The notes beneath the pieces were generated by a model. It was not told the DNA's origin. It saw nothing but the letters and a program-made list of their open reading frames with translations, and made no database searches. 64,000 bases of DNA from Shinella curvata (GTDB lineage: Bacteria; Pseudomonadota; Alphaproteobacteria; Rhizobiales; Rhizobiaceae): the NCBI RefSeq assembly GCF_022899935.1, contig NZ_JALJCJ010000007.1, positions 323,064-387,063 of the forward strand. The letters are read 5' to 3'. Position numbers and translations under genes: made by a program. Numbering within the stretch: the stretch's first letter is position 1; each line of letters opens with the position of its first letter. Positions 38,431 through 48,105 of the stretch are shown piece by piece.

Positions 38431-41400
38431 CGTCGCCCTCCCCACCGTTTTCCGCAGACGACCATTCGGCGACGCGCGCCAGATGGTCGTACTCGCCGCC
38501 ATAGTCGCGCTCCTGCTCGGGAATGAGGCGCGAGGCGAAGCCGAAACGGCCGTCGATCAGGCCGGTCAGCAGCTTTTCCAGTTCGGCCAGCGAATCCTCG
38601 GCCAGTTCCACGGCCGATTTCGGATTGGTCTTGGTGCCCTCGTTGTTGACCTGCTCGGCCTCGAACCGTTCACCGGGTTTGAGGCGCACATAGAGAAGGT
38701 TCGCCGGCTCGCGTTGGCCGGGACCGCGGAAGGCGCTACGGCGGATGGCGGCGGCTTCCAGCGCCAGCTGTGGATCGAGCAGCGCGCGCGCCACCTTCAG
38801 CGATGGCGTGCTGCCGGTCTTGTAGTCGATGATATCGGCACTGCCATCGGGCAGGATATCGATGCGGTCGGCAATGCCGGTCAGCCTGATGCCGCCGACG
38901 GAGAGATCGAGCGAGGCCGGCACTTCCGTGAGAGTTTCGCGCACGCCGGGCGCCCGCTTCAGGTGCCAGTCGACAAAAGCGCGGGCGACGGCGGCAAATC
39001 GCGGCCGCCAGACGGCATCGATATGCGGCGGCAGCGCGATGGCATCGAATTCCTCGTCGAGGATATGGGTTATGAGGGTCAGTGGTTCGCCGCTGCCCTC
39101 CGCGCGCACGAAACGATCGACGATGCGGTGGTAGAGCGAGCCGCGTTCGGCCGGGCCGGGATCGAGGTTGAAGGGCGCGATCCGGTGCAGCCGCAGGATA
39201 TGGCGGGCATAGATGGCATAGGGGTCGCGGCGCAGGCGACCGATCTCGCTGAACGAGTATTTCTTCGGCTGCAAATCCGCCGGCGGTTTCGGCGCGGGGC
39301 GCGGTGCGGTCGACACGCTGGCGCTTTTGTCGATGTCACTGGCCCAGTCGATGAGATTTCTGCCGCAGCTGCGCAGATCGGCGGCCAATGTCGGGCCGCC
39401 AACGGCGAGCAAACGTTGGAGCCAACGCGAGGCGACAGTGGGCGCGGTGCCGTTGCGCAGGGCACGCGTCAGAACCAGCTTCGGCGTGGCGGCGGCCATC
39501 TGCAAGTCATGGCCGAGCTGGCCGATGCGCCGCTCCGGCGGCTCCAGGCCGATCTCCACCTTCATGATGCGCGAGAGGAAGGCATCGTTCGCCGCCTGCC
39601 CCGGCCATGTGCCCTCGTTGAGTCCCCCGATGACGACCGTATCAACGCTTTGCAGGCGCGATTCGAGCGCGCCGAAAATGAAGACGCGCGGATGGCGCAT
39701 CGAGCGCGGCTTGACGCTTTCGCTCGCTGCCAGCGCCTCGATGATATCGCACCATTGCGGCCCGTCGGCCTCGATCTGCCCGTCCGTCTCCATCACGCTC
39801 TTCAGGAGATTGGCAAGGCTGTCGCCCGCCTCGCCCGACCAGAGGGCGGCGAGATTGTCGCGTTCGTCCACCGCCACCGCTTCCAGCGCGCGGCCGGTGC
39901 GTTCGGCCCAGTCGGACAGCGGCAGTTTCGAGGACAAACGCCGCCCCGTGCGGGTCTCCTGCACGAGAAGGCCGGCCAGCGGCTCGACCGCGGCGGCGAC
40001 GCGGCGCGTCAGGTCCTGCGCAAGCGGGATCGCCGTTTCCGGCAGTGCGGTACGCCAGATCGGCGGGTGACGATCCCCGGCCTGTCGCTCGAGAGCGGCC
40101 TCCAGCAGCGGTTCCAGCGTGGAAATATCGATCTCCGCGGTGCCGCCGCGCAGCGCCGTCAACTCCAGCGCGGTCACGGCAGTGTGGAGGTCGTCGACGG
40201 GAAGCCCGAAGCGGGTGAGCGGATGTTTCAGCAGTGCGACGAGCGGCACCGGGTCGCCGGGGCGAAGTGCTGCCTCCACGAGAAGCCGGAGCAGGGTGCC
40301 CTGCGGCGTGGAGAGCAGCGGCGTACCCGCAGAATCATCCGCCTCGATGCCGAAGCGGGCAAGCTCAGCGGCGACACGCCGGCCGAGTTTGCGGTCCGGC
40401 GTGATCAAAGCCGCCTGGGCGTCGTCGCTCTCTTCCAGCGCCAGCCGCAGCGCAATGGCGATCGCCAGTGCTTCCTCGCGCTCATTGGCCGCCTCGACGA
40501 GAGAAACCTCGCGGAACGCCGCGGCCATCCGCTCGTCATCGAGCGCGCCGCGCACCTCGCCCCAGCCGGCCGTCGCCTGCGTCGGCAGGAAGGCGCTGGA
40601 GAGGAGTTTCGTGCGGTATTCGAGATCGTCGGGGGGAGAGCCGAGCGGGTCCACATCGTTGCGCGTCGCGCCCATGCGGGTGAGCAGGCGGTGCAGGCCG
40701 TATTGCGGATGGCTGCGCGCGGCGGCATCCGGCTTCAGCCCACCCGCCGCGCCGCCCTGATGGCCGACCAGCAGCCATTCGGCGTCCGACATGAAGCGAT
40801 CGAGCCCCGGCAGGATGACGACGCCGTTCGGCAGTTTCGCCACGGCGGCGATCAGCCCGGCGGTTGCGGGAATGGAGCCGGTGGAGCCCGCGATGATAAC
40901 AGGACCGGTCGGCGGCGCATGGCGATAGCGCTCGGTTTCGGCATGCAGCGTCGCGTTGCGCCGAAGCGATGGCGAGGAGCGGCCAAGCTCGGTTAGGCGC
41001 GCCGGCCAGAACTCGCTGGCGATCTTCAGGAATTCGGCGGTGAGCTGCCACCAGAGCGCATGGTTGGAGACGTCGAGGCTGTCGAGTGCAGCCCAGTCCA
41101 GCTCTTCCGTCTCCATCGCGTCGATGATCTCGGCGAGATTTCGGGCAAGCCAGACGGCGTCGGCCGGGCTTGCCGGCGCGACGAGCGAGCTCTCGGCATG
41201 TACGGAGGTCACGGCGGCGGGCAGGCTGTTGCGCCAGGCGAGCACGAGGCGTGCAAGCTCGATAAGCCGCGCCGGGCCGGACAGCGGTTCGGCCATGTCG
41301 AGCAGTGCCGGTGCCACTTCGTCGAAGAAACCGCTGTCGTCATCGGTCTCGCCCAGCGCCCGGATGACCGGCAGGATTGCCGATTTGCCGCCGAAGAGAT

Positions 41401-41599
41401 CGACGAATTCCGAACGCAGCACGCGGGCCGAACGCCGGGTCGGCACATAGATCGTTACGTCGGCCAGCGCCAGCGGATCGGTGGGATCATAGGTGAAGCC
41501 GGGCACGAGGCGGCCGTCGATGAGGCTTGCTGCCACCGTCTTCAGGAAGGGCAGGCTCGCCGGGATCGAAAAGATGCGGCCGCCGTGGGCAGAAGTCAC
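38423..41599 (-). CDS. addB: Double-strand break repair nuclease AddB
   Basis: Partner subunit with an inactivated helicase fold and a C-terminal nuclease domain. 1058 residues. GSTGSIPATAGLI, VIGGLNEGTWPGQ and the nuclease motif ADIIDYKTGSTPS are recognisable. The walker-type loop of AddA is absent, as in other alphaproteobacterial AddB. Start is GTG 41599, overlapping the murU stop by four bases (GTGA). Confidence 0.95.
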   Translation of the reverse strand: MTSAHGGRIFSIPASLPFLKTVAASLIDGRLVPGFTYDPTDPLALADVTIYVPTRRSARVLRSEFVDLFGGKSAILPVIRALGETDDDSGFFDEVAPALLDMAEPLSGPARLIELARLVLAWRNSLPAAVTSVHAESSLVAPASPADAVWLARNLAEIIDAMETEELDWAALDSLDVSNHALWWQLTAEFLKIASEFWPARLTELGRSSPSLRRNATLHAETERYRHAPPTGPVIIAGSTGSIPATAGLIAAVAKLPNGVVILPGLDRFMSDAEWLLVGHQGGAAGGLKPDAAARSHPQYGLHRLLTRMGATRNDVDPLGSPPDDLEYRTKLLSSAFLPTQATAGWGEVRGALDDERMAAAFREVSLVEAANEREEALAIAIALRLALEESDDAQAALITPDRKLGRRVAAELARFGIEADDSAGTPLLSTPQGTLLRLLVEAALRPGDPVPLVALLKHPLTRFGLPVDDLHTAVTALELTALRGGTAEIDISTLEPLLEAALERQAGDRHPPIWRTALPETAIPLAQDLTRRVAAAVEPLAGLLVQETRTGRRLSSKLPLSDWAERTGRALEAVAVDERDNLAALWSGEAGDSLANLLKSVMETDGQIEADGPQWCDIIEALAASESVKPRSMRHPRVFIFGALESRLQSVDTVVIGGLNEGTWPGQAANDAFLSRIMKVEIGLEPPERRIGQLGHDLQMAAATPKLVLTRALRNGTAPTVASRWLQRLLAVGGPTLAADLRSCGRNLIDWASDIDKSASVSTAPRPAPKPPADLQPKKYSFSEIGRLRRDPYAIYARHILRLHRIAPFNLDPGPAERGSLYHRIVDRFVRAEGSGEPLTLITHILDEEFDAIALPPHIDAVWRPRFAAVARAFVDWHLKRAPGVRETLTEVPASLDLSVGGIRLTGIADRIDILPDGSADIIDYKTGSTPSLKVARALLDPQLALEAAAIRRSAFRGPGQREPANLLYVRLKPGERFEAEQVNNEGTKTNPKSAVELAEDSLAELEKLLTGLIDGRFGFASRLIPEQERDYGGEYDHLARVAEWSSAENGGEGDDV

Positions 41600-42330
41600 G
41601 CCGCTGCCTCTTGGAAACGGCCGATGACGGCTTCCGCCGCATCGATGGCGTCAGGCGTGCCGACGGTGATCCAATGCCCCTCCAGCATCAGGCCGAACAA
41701 CCGGCCTTTCTCGATGGCGCGGTCGAAATAGATGTTGAGGTTGAAGGCATCGTCGGGGGCGTCGTCGAGAAGTGCGGACATCATCGCGATGGCGCCGGCA
41801 TAGACGACCGGATTGCCGTTTTCCTCCCGGTAGCGGGTAAGCCGCCCGTCCGCATCCAACGAAAAATCCTTCTTGCCGTTATGGCCCGTCGTGTCCTCCA
41901 GCCGCACGCAGAGCATGAGCATGTCCATACGGTCAGGGTCGAAGGCTTCGGCCAGACGCTGAAGATTGGTCTTCTCGCCGGCCTTCTCGCCGATCCAGAA
42001 GAGATCGGCATTCATGACGAGCACGGGGGCGCGGCCGAGCAGCTTCAGACCCCTGGCAAGCCCGCCGCCGGAATTCATCAGCTGCGCCGTCTCATCGGAC
42101 AGGATGATTTCAGGCTGGGTGCGGTTTGCCAGATGCGCCGTCATCTGGTCGGCGAAATGGTGTACGTTGACGACCGCGCGTTTGACGCCGGCCTCCGCCA
42201 GCGCATCCAGCCCATAATCGATCATCGGCTTGCCGGCGATCGGCACCAGCGGCTTCGGCATCGTATCGGTGATGGGGCGCAGGCGCGTTCCAAGGCCGGC
42301 GGCCAGCACCATGGCGTCTTCGATCTTCAT
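41596..42330 (-). CDS. murU: N-acetylmuramate alpha-1-phosphate uridylyltransferase
   Basis: Makes UDP-MurNAc from MurNAc-1-phosphate in the cell-wall recycling route that bypasses MurA and so fosfomycin. 244 residues. Nucleotidyltransferase signature MVLAAGLGTRLRPITDTMPKPLVPIAGKPM and the metal Asp in VMNADLFW. Its partner kinase AmgK is the second half of the gene just upstream. ATG 42330 is preferred over the TTG one codon earlier. Confidence 0.9.
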   Translation of the reverse strand: MKIEDAMVLAAGLGTRLRPITDTMPKPLVPIAGKPMIDYGLDALAEAGVKRAVVNVHHFADQMTAHLANRTQPEIILSDETAQLMNSGGGLARGLKLLGRAPVLVMNADLFWIGEKAGEKTNLQRLAEAFDPDRMDMLMLCVRLEDTTGHNGKKDFSLDADGRLTRYREENGNPVVYAGAIAMMSALLDDAPDDAFNLNIYFDRAIEKGRLFGLMLEGHWITVGTPDAIDAAEAVIGRFQEAAA

Positions 42331-42342
42331 CAAGCACTCGCG

Positions 42343-43839
42343 TTATGATTCGGTCGCGAGGATTCCAGCCTTTTCGCACCAGTCGCGCAAGGGGGCGAGG
42401 TCGGGATGGGAAAGCGCCCGCGTCAGGTTGCGGAAGGTGCGCGGCATGTGGCGCATATAGGCCGGCTTGCCGTCGCGCTGCATCAGCCGCACCCAGATGC
42501 CGACGAGCTTGCAATTGCGCTGCGCCGCCATGACATGCCAGTCGCGCAGGAAACGCGTTCGGTCAAAGCCGGCATGGTTTGCGCGCAGCGACAGATAATA
42601 GTCGAGCACGCTGTCTGCCACACCCTCTGGCATGTCGACACGGGCATCCTGCACCAGCGAGGCGACGTCATAGGCCGAGGGGCCGATCATCGCGTCCTGG
42701 AAATCGATGATGCCGACGCGATCTGTGCCCGAAGCCTCGGGACGCCAGATGATGTTGGGCGAATGGAAGTCGCGCAGCAGCAGATTGTGCTCGGCGCTCG
42801 CGAGGCTGGCGATCAGGTCATCCCAGATCGCGATATAGGCCTGGCGCTCGTCGTCGCTGGCCGGCGTGCCGCGTTTCCAGGGCAGGTACCAGTCGGTGAG
42901 CAGGCTCACCTCGATCTGCATGGCATCTCGGTCGAAATCCGGCACGTGATGCACGATGCCATCGGCCACCGGCAGGTCGCGTGCGAAGGCCTGCCCGTGC
43001 AAATGGGCGAGACACGCCGCACTCTCGCGGTAACGCTCGGCGATCGGCACACCGTTCTCGTCGAGAACGCCCTCGCTTCCGAGGTCCTCGATCAGCAGGA
43101 TACCCTGCTCGATATCCGCCTTATAGATTTCCGGCGCCCGCAATCCGCGGGCGACGAGATGCCGGCCGACGGCGATGAAGGGTTTCACGTCCTCGGCGAT
43201 ATGGGCGATCTGCTGGTAATATTTGCCCTGTGCAAGGATCGGCCCCGGCGTATGACGCGGTGCGTCCATCAGCACGAAACGCTGGTCGCCGGTGTAAACA
43301 TGCTCGTAGGCGCGCACTGAGGCATCACCCGTGAGGTGGCGGCGCGTCGCGACTTGGTAGCCTTTCTCGTCGAGAAAGGTTCGGATCGCCAACGAACGCC
43401 GAATCCGGCTCAAGGCCGGTGCCGGACCATCGATCGCCACACGTCGCCCATTGCCCTCATGCGTAAAGGTCAGCGTGATGCCTTCGGCTGGAAGCGCGCC
43501 AAAACCCTTTTCGGGCCATTCGACGAGGCAGATGCCATCAGACAGCGCTTCATCGAAACCGAGTTCGTCGATCTCGGCGGCATCGGCGATACGGTAGAGG
43601 TCGAAATGGGCGACCGGCACGCGCAGATCGTAGGTCTGCACCAGCGTGAAGGTCGGGCTGGGCACTTCGAGCATGGCGTCATCGGCGATGGCACGGATCA
43701 GCGCGCGCGAAAAAGTCGATTTGCCGGCACCGAGATCACCGGAAAGCGCGATGTAGTCACCGCGCTTTGCCGCCAGCGCCATGTCCTCGCCGAAACGGAT
43801 GGTCGCGGCTTCGTCGGCGAGGAGGATATCGAGTGCCAT
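42343..43839 (-). CDS. tsaE: TsaE-AmgK fusion: tRNA t6A ATPase joined to an amino-sugar kinase
   Basis: 498 residues with two unrelated parts. Residues about 1-150 are TsaE, the ATPase of the threonylcarbamoyl-adenosine (t6A) tRNA complex: P-loop SGDLGAGKST, SPTFTLVQTY, HFDLYRI. Residues about 165-490 are an aminoglycoside-phosphotransferase-like kinase with LRDFHSPNIIW (catalytic Asp) and VGIIDFQDAMIGP (metal Asp), matching AmgK, which phosphorylates MurNAc and GlcNAc. AmgK followed by MurU supports the recycling role. This fusion is known in rhizobia; I see no internal start that would separate the parts. Confidence 0.92.
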   Translation of the reverse strand: MALDILLADEAATIRFGEDMALAAKRGDYIALSGDLGAGKSTFSRALIRAIADDAMLEVPSPTFTLVQTYDLRVPVAHFDLYRIADAAEIDELGFDEALSDGICLVEWPEKGFGALPAEGITLTFTHEGNGRRVAIDGPAPALSRIRRSLAIRTFLDEKGYQVATRRHLTGDASVRAYEHVYTGDQRFVLMDAPRHTPGPILAQGKYYQQIAHIAEDVKPFIAVGRHLVARGLRAPEIYKADIEQGILLIEDLGSEGVLDENGVPIAERYRESAACLAHLHGQAFARDLPVADGIVHHVPDFDRDAMQIEVSLLTDWYLPWKRGTPASDDERQAYIAIWDDLIASLASAEHNLLLRDFHSPNIIWRPEASGTDRVGIIDFQDAMIGPSAYDVASLVQDARVDMPEGVADSVLDYYLSLRANHAGFDRTRFLRDWHVMAAQRNCKLVGIWVRLMQRDGKPAYMRHMPRTFRNLTRALSHPDLAPLRDWCEKAGILATES

Positions 43840-43848
43840 GCGGGCCTT

Positions 43849-46302
43849 CTATTCCGCGGCCGCGAAGGAGGTCATCGTCGCCGAGGGAATGCGCACTGTC
43901 ACATTCGTGCCGCGGCCCTCCTGGCTGTCGATGGAGACGGTGCCGTGATGCAGGCTGACGAAGCTCTCGACGATCGAGAGGCCGAGGCCGGCGCCGCCCT
44001 GGCGGCCGTGGCTTTCGAAGCGGTTGAACACCGTCTTCAGCACGTCCTGCGGAATGCCCGGCCCCCGGTCGGTGACCGTGAAGACGAGATCGACGCCCTC
44101 GCGCCAGCAGCGCAGGCCGATGGAGCTGTGCGCCGGTGCGAAATTCGCGGCATTGCCGAGCAGCTTGATGAGGATCTGCTTGAGGCGCTGCTGGTCGGCG
44201 ATGATGGTGCCGAGATTGTCGGGCGCGGTGATCTCCAGCGTCACCTGCGCCTCGTGCAGCCGGTCGGCGAACTGCATCGACACGTCGTCGAGCAGGTCCG
44301 TCAGATTGATCTCGGTATAGTCGAGCTCCATGATGCCGGCATCGACAGTCGCGAGATCGAGGATGTCGTTGACGATGGTCAAGAGAACCGCCGAGGAGGT
44401 CGCGATGTGGTCGACATATTCCGACTGGCGGTCGTTGAGCTCGCCCATGGTCGGCGTCTTCAGGAGATCCGCGAAGCCGATGATGTTGGTGAGCGGCGAG
44501 CGCAGCTCATAGGAGACGTGCTGGACGAAATCGTTCTTCAGCGCGTCGGCCTTGCGCAGCGCGTCGTTCTTTTCCGTCAGCGCGCGGCTGACGCGCACGC
44601 TGTCGGTGATGTTGACGAAGGTCAGCATCGTCTGGGCGTTGGACAGCGGAATGACGGCGAAGTCGAGCACCAGGCCGGTGCGCAGCTCCAGCACACCCTG
44701 GCAGGACGGCCTTTCGTCATCGAAGCTGGTGATGATATGCGCAAAGCGCTTCCAGCCATCCGGCTTGTCGTAGGAGGGTGCGCAGGCCTGCTCGATGGCG
44801 CGGATATGCGTGCCGGATTTCGCTTCCGCCTCGCTGATGCCCCAGAGCGCCCGGAAGGCCGGGTTGGAGAGACGGATGCGCCCGTCGGGGCTGAACACGG
44901 CCACGCCCTCGGCCAGATGGTCGATCGTTTCGTCCTGCACCTGCACCAGCGTGTTGTAACGCGTTTCGAGATCGACCTTCTCGGTCAGGTTTTCGAAGAC
45001 CCAGGTCGCGCCGCCCTGCGGGCGGGCGGTGGCGAAGACGCGCAGCGTCTGGCCGTTCGGCAGATGCCAGAGATCGGTCTGCGTCTCGATGGCGCGATAG
45101 ACGGAAAGCGCGGTTTCCTTCCACTGCTTCCAGTTCAGCTGTTCCGGTAGCTTTCCGGCGGCGCGCAGCTTGTCGAAGAGCTCGCCATTGCCGGGCTTGC
45201 CTTCGAGGAAGGCCATATCGACCTCCCACATATGCTGGAAGGCCTGGTTGTAGAATTGCAGGCGCTGGTCGCCGTCGAAGATCGCGACGGGCGTGGCGAG
45301 ATGGTCGAGCGTTTCGGCATGGCTCTTCAGCGTGCGCATCAGCTCTTCGCGCACCGCCTCGACATCCGAGACATTGACGGCGATGCCGGCCGAGCCCGTC
45401 GGGCTGCGGGCATCGACGACGTCGAAGAAGCCGCGATTGCCGTGCACGACGGTCGAGACCTTGTCGCGATAAGCCATATCATAGGTGCTGGTGGCGCGGA
45501 TTTTTTCGCGCGCAATCGTCGGCAGCAGTTCGCGGCCCTCGTGTACGGCGCTTGCGGCGTCCTTCGCCTCGACGGCCTCGGCATAGGCCTCGTTGACCCA
45601 GGCGAGCGAACCATCGGCGGCGCGCTGCCAGACGGGAAGGTCGATCTGGTCGAGCATGCCCTGAAGGGTGGTCAGCGCCGCGACCAGCCGGTCGCGCTCG
45701 AGCTTCAGCTCGGCGGCTTCGGCGCGCAGGTTGTTGAGCGCCACGAAGCGCACGAAGGCCTGTCCGCCGGACACGCGGCCCTGGGCTTCCAGCACCTCGT
45801 CGCGGCTGGTTTCCACGACGAGGTCGAAGCTCTGGGCCTGGGAACGCAGTCTTTCGACGGCGCGTTCGATCTCGCCCGCTGAGGTGGGTTTCAGCCAGCG
45901 GCCGAAGGCGAGGAATTCGTTATCGGCCTGGGGCGCGCCGGTCTCGGGCGGCAGCTGGCCCAGAAATTCCGGTTTGCCGGAGCGACCGTCCCACACGACG
46001 ATGCGCCGATCCTTGTCGCCGATCAGCGCCTGCAGGCGGGAAACATTGTGCCGGGCATCGGAAAGGCTGGCCTGCAGCGTACGGCTTTCAGCCGCCATCT
46101 TCGCGCGCTGGCGGCCCATCCAAAGCGCTGAAACGACGGCCGCCGACATGACACCGAGCAGTATGGAGCCCGTAACGATTTCCGTGGTGGCGAAGTAGCG
46201 GCCGGCGGCGTGGGCCGGGTTGGCAAAGGCCATCAGCGCCGAGCCGGCCGACAGTGCCGAAACGAGACGGCGCTGGCTGCCTGTAAACCAACTGTTAACC
46301 AT
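43849..46302 (-). CDS. divL: DivL-type tyrosine pseudokinase of the cell-cycle network
   Basis: 817 residues from ATG 46302. Hydrophobic segments near residues 13-33 and 40-62, several PAS-like segments (about 190-560; for example HLATPVAIFDGDQRLQFYNQAF and HLAEGVAVFSPDGRIRLSN), then dimerisation and ATPase domains. At the phosphoacceptor site the sequence is HVSYELRSPLTN: Tyr598 (codon 44509-44511) replaces the His, as in Caulobacter DivL. The ATP lid is intact (DRGPGIP, GGAGLGLSI). DivL modulates CckA toward CtrA control. Start is uncertain: in-frame ATGs at 46395 and 46392 and a TTG at 46434 would lengthen it. First gene of the run ending in trxA. Confidence 0.9.
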   Translation of the reverse strand: MVNSWFTGSQRRLVSALSAGSALMAFANPAHAAGRYFATTEIVTGSILLGVMSAAVVSALWMGRQRAKMAAESRTLQASLSDARHNVSRLQALIGDKDRRIVVWDGRSGKPEFLGQLPPETGAPQADNEFLAFGRWLKPTSAGEIERAVERLRSQAQSFDLVVETSRDEVLEAQGRVSGGQAFVRFVALNNLRAEAAELKLERDRLVAALTTLQGMLDQIDLPVWQRAADGSLAWVNEAYAEAVEAKDAASAVHEGRELLPTIAREKIRATSTYDMAYRDKVSTVVHGNRGFFDVVDARSPTGSAGIAVNVSDVEAVREELMRTLKSHAETLDHLATPVAIFDGDQRLQFYNQAFQHMWEVDMAFLEGKPGNGELFDKLRAAGKLPEQLNWKQWKETALSVYRAIETQTDLWHLPNGQTLRVFATARPQGGATWVFENLTEKVDLETRYNTLVQVQDETIDHLAEGVAVFSPDGRIRLSNPAFRALWGISEAEAKSGTHIRAIEQACAPSYDKPDGWKRFAHIITSFDDERPSCQGVLELRTGLVLDFAVIPLSNAQTMLTFVNITDSVRVSRALTEKNDALRKADALKNDFVQHVSYELRSPLTNIIGFADLLKTPTMGELNDRQSEYVDHIATSSAVLLTIVNDILDLATVDAGIMELDYTEINLTDLLDDVSMQFADRLHEAQVTLEITAPDNLGTIIADQQRLKQILIKLLGNAANFAPAHSSIGLRCWREGVDLVFTVTDRGPGIPQDVLKTVFNRFESHGRQGGAGLGLSIVESFVSLHHGTVSIDSQEGRGTNVTVRIPSATMTSFAAAE

Positions 46303-46527
46303 AAATGCATTTTGCAGCGCAAAGCCATGCGCGCAATCCCGCTCCGGCACGCCAAAAGCCTGCCCGGAACGGCCTCGTTTCAAATCCGACATCATCCCCG
46401 GTATGTCTCCGTCCGTTTGCCGCCTGATCGACAAGACATCCCAATCCGGCGCGAAGGCTCCGCATCTGCACGCCGAATCAATGCTTTAAACGATACTTGT
46501 TTCCCGAATCGACGGGAAGGCACCGGC

Positions 46528-46569
46528 CCAAAAAAGAGGCGGCGCGCGTGTGTCAAGCGCGCCGCCTCT
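46528..46569 (-). terminator. Terminator of ahcY
   Basis: On the minus strand a perfect 13-bp stem (starting AGAGGCGGCGCGC), 9-base loop and then a run of U. It lies 28 bp after the ahcY stop. The rest of 46303-46596 shows nothing I can name. Confidence 0.92.
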
Positions 46570-46596
46570 AGATGTTGTGGATAATCCGGGTAAGGA

Positions 46597-47997
46597 TCAG
46601 TACCTGTAGTGTTCAGCCTTGAACGGGCCGGTCGTCGTCACGCCGATATAACCGGCCTGTTCGTCCGAGAGTTCCGTGAGCCTTGCGCCAAGCTTGGCGA
46701 GGTGCAGGCGGGCGACCTTCTCGTCGAGCTGCTTGGGCAGAACGTAGACTTCGTTCTTGTAGGCGTCGCCCTTGGTGAAGAGCTCGATCTGCGCCAGAAC
46801 CTGGTTGGAGAACGAGGCGGACATCACGAAGGACGGGTGGCCGGTGGCGTTGCCGAGGTTGAGCAGGCGGCCTTCCGACAGAAGGATCATGCGGTTGCCC
46901 CTAGGGAACTCGATCAGATCGACCTGCGGCTTGACGTTCGTCCACTTGAGGTTCTTGAGCGCGGCGACCTGAATCTCGTTGTCGAAGTGGCCGATATTGC
47001 CGACGATCGCCATGTCCTTCATCTCGCGCATATGCTCGATGCGGATGACGTCCTTGTTGCCGGTCGTGGTGATGAAGATGTCGGCGGAAGAGACGACGTC
47101 TTCCAGCTGAACGACTTCAAAGCCGTCCATGGCGGCCTGAAGGGCGCAGATCGGGTCGATTTCCGTGACCTTCACGCGGGCGCCGGCGCCGCGCAGCGAG
47201 GCGGACGAACCCTTGCCGACGTCGCCGTAGCCGCAGACGACGGCGACCTTGCCGGCCATCATCACGTCGGTGCCGCGACGGATGCCGTCGACCAGCGATT
47301 CCTTGCAGCCGTACTTGTTGTCGAACTTCGACTTGGTAACGGAGTCATTGACGTTGATCGCCGGGAAGGGCAGGAGGCCCTTCTGCTGGAGCTGGTAGAG
47401 GCGGTTGACGCCGGTGGTCGTCTCTTCCGTCACACCCTGGATGGCGTCGCGCTGCTTGGTGAACCAGCCCGGGGAAGCGGCAAGGCGCTTCTGGATCTGC
47501 GCGAACAGGATCTCTTCTTCTTCCGAACCCGGATTGACGAGCACGTTTTCACCGGCTTCGGCGCGGGCGCCGAGCAGGATGTACATGGTGGCGTCGCCGC
47601 CGTCGTCGAGGATCATGTTTGAGAAGCCACCATCGGTCCACTGGAAGATCTTGTCGGTGTATTCCCAGTATTCCTTCAGCGTCTCGCCCTTCACGGCATA
47701 GACCGGGATGCCGGCGGCGGCGATCGCGGCGGCGGCGTGGTCCTGCGTTGAGAAGATGTTGCACGAGGCCCAGCGCACGTCGGCGCCCAGTGCCACCAGC
47801 GTCTCGATGAGAACGGCGGTCTGGATGGTCATGTGCAGCGAGCCGGTGATGCGCGCGCCCTTGAGGGGCTTGGATGCGCCGAACTCTTCGCGGCAGGCCA
47901 TCAGGCCCGGCATTTCCGTCTCGGCGATCTGGATTTCCTTGCGGCCGAAATCGGCAAGCGCGATGTCGGCGACGTGGTAGTCATGGGTGGTGGTCAT
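46597..47997 (-). CDS. ahcY: Adenosylhomocysteinase
   Basis: Hydrolyses S-adenosylhomocysteine to homocysteine and adenosine with bound NAD, closing the methyl cycle. 466 residues. [28 protein letters not shown], the NAD motif [22 protein letters not shown], and the C-terminal [10 protein letters not shown]. Single gene between its own terminator and the ptsH gene; its 108-bp leader contains an operator-like palindrome. Confidence 0.98.
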   Translation of the reverse strand: MTTTHDYHVADIALADFGRKEIQIAETEMPGLMACREEFGASKPLKGARITGSLHMTIQTAVLIETLVALGADVRWASCNIFSTQDHAAAAIAAAGIPVYAVKGETLKEYWEYTDKIFQWTDGGFSNMILDDGGDATMYILLGARAEAGENVLVNPGSEEEEILFAQIQKRLAASPGWFTKQRDAIQGVTEETTTGVNRLYQLQQKGLLPFPAINVNDSVTKSKFDNKYGCKESLVDGIRRGTDVMMAGKVAVVCGYGDVGKGSSASLRGAGARVKVTEIDPICALQAAMDGFEVVQLEDVVSSADIFITTTGNKDVIRIEHMREMKDMAIVGNIGHFDNEIQVAALKNLKWTNVKPQVDLIEFPRGNRMILLSEGRLLNLGNATGHPSFVMSASFSNQVLAQIELFTKGDAYKNEVYVLPKQLDEKVARLHLAKLGARLTELSDEQAGYIGVTTTGPFKAEHYRY

Positions 47998-48068
47998 GAA
48001 GAGCTCCAGCCTTCTGGCTTTTGGTGATGGCGCTTCCTATCAGGAAACAGCCGCTGGAGCAACCGGAC

Positions 48069-48084
48069 ATAAAGAAGTCTTTAT
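48069..48084. promoter_or_regulatory. Operator-like palindrome in the ahcY promoter region
   Basis: ATAAAGA-AG-TCTTTAT: perfect 7-bp arms, 2-bp spacer, 72 bp before ahcY, followed by another ATATCCTTATAT-like stretch. The AT-rich form suits an ArsR-type methyl-cycle regulator such as SahR; this assignment is inference. Confidence 0.45.
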
Positions 48085-48105
48085 ATCCTTATATTGACGG
48101 GAGAC

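Noticed and set aside
38219-40996. A 925-codon open frame antisense to addA/addB
   Set aside because: Low-complexity Arg/Gln/Gly-rich product and no family motif; addB accounts for the region.
47998-48105. SAM- or SAH-type riboswitch before ahcY
   Set aside because: The 108-bp leader does not show the conserved stems or pseudoknot sequence I would need; the operator palindrome explains the conserved-looking part better.
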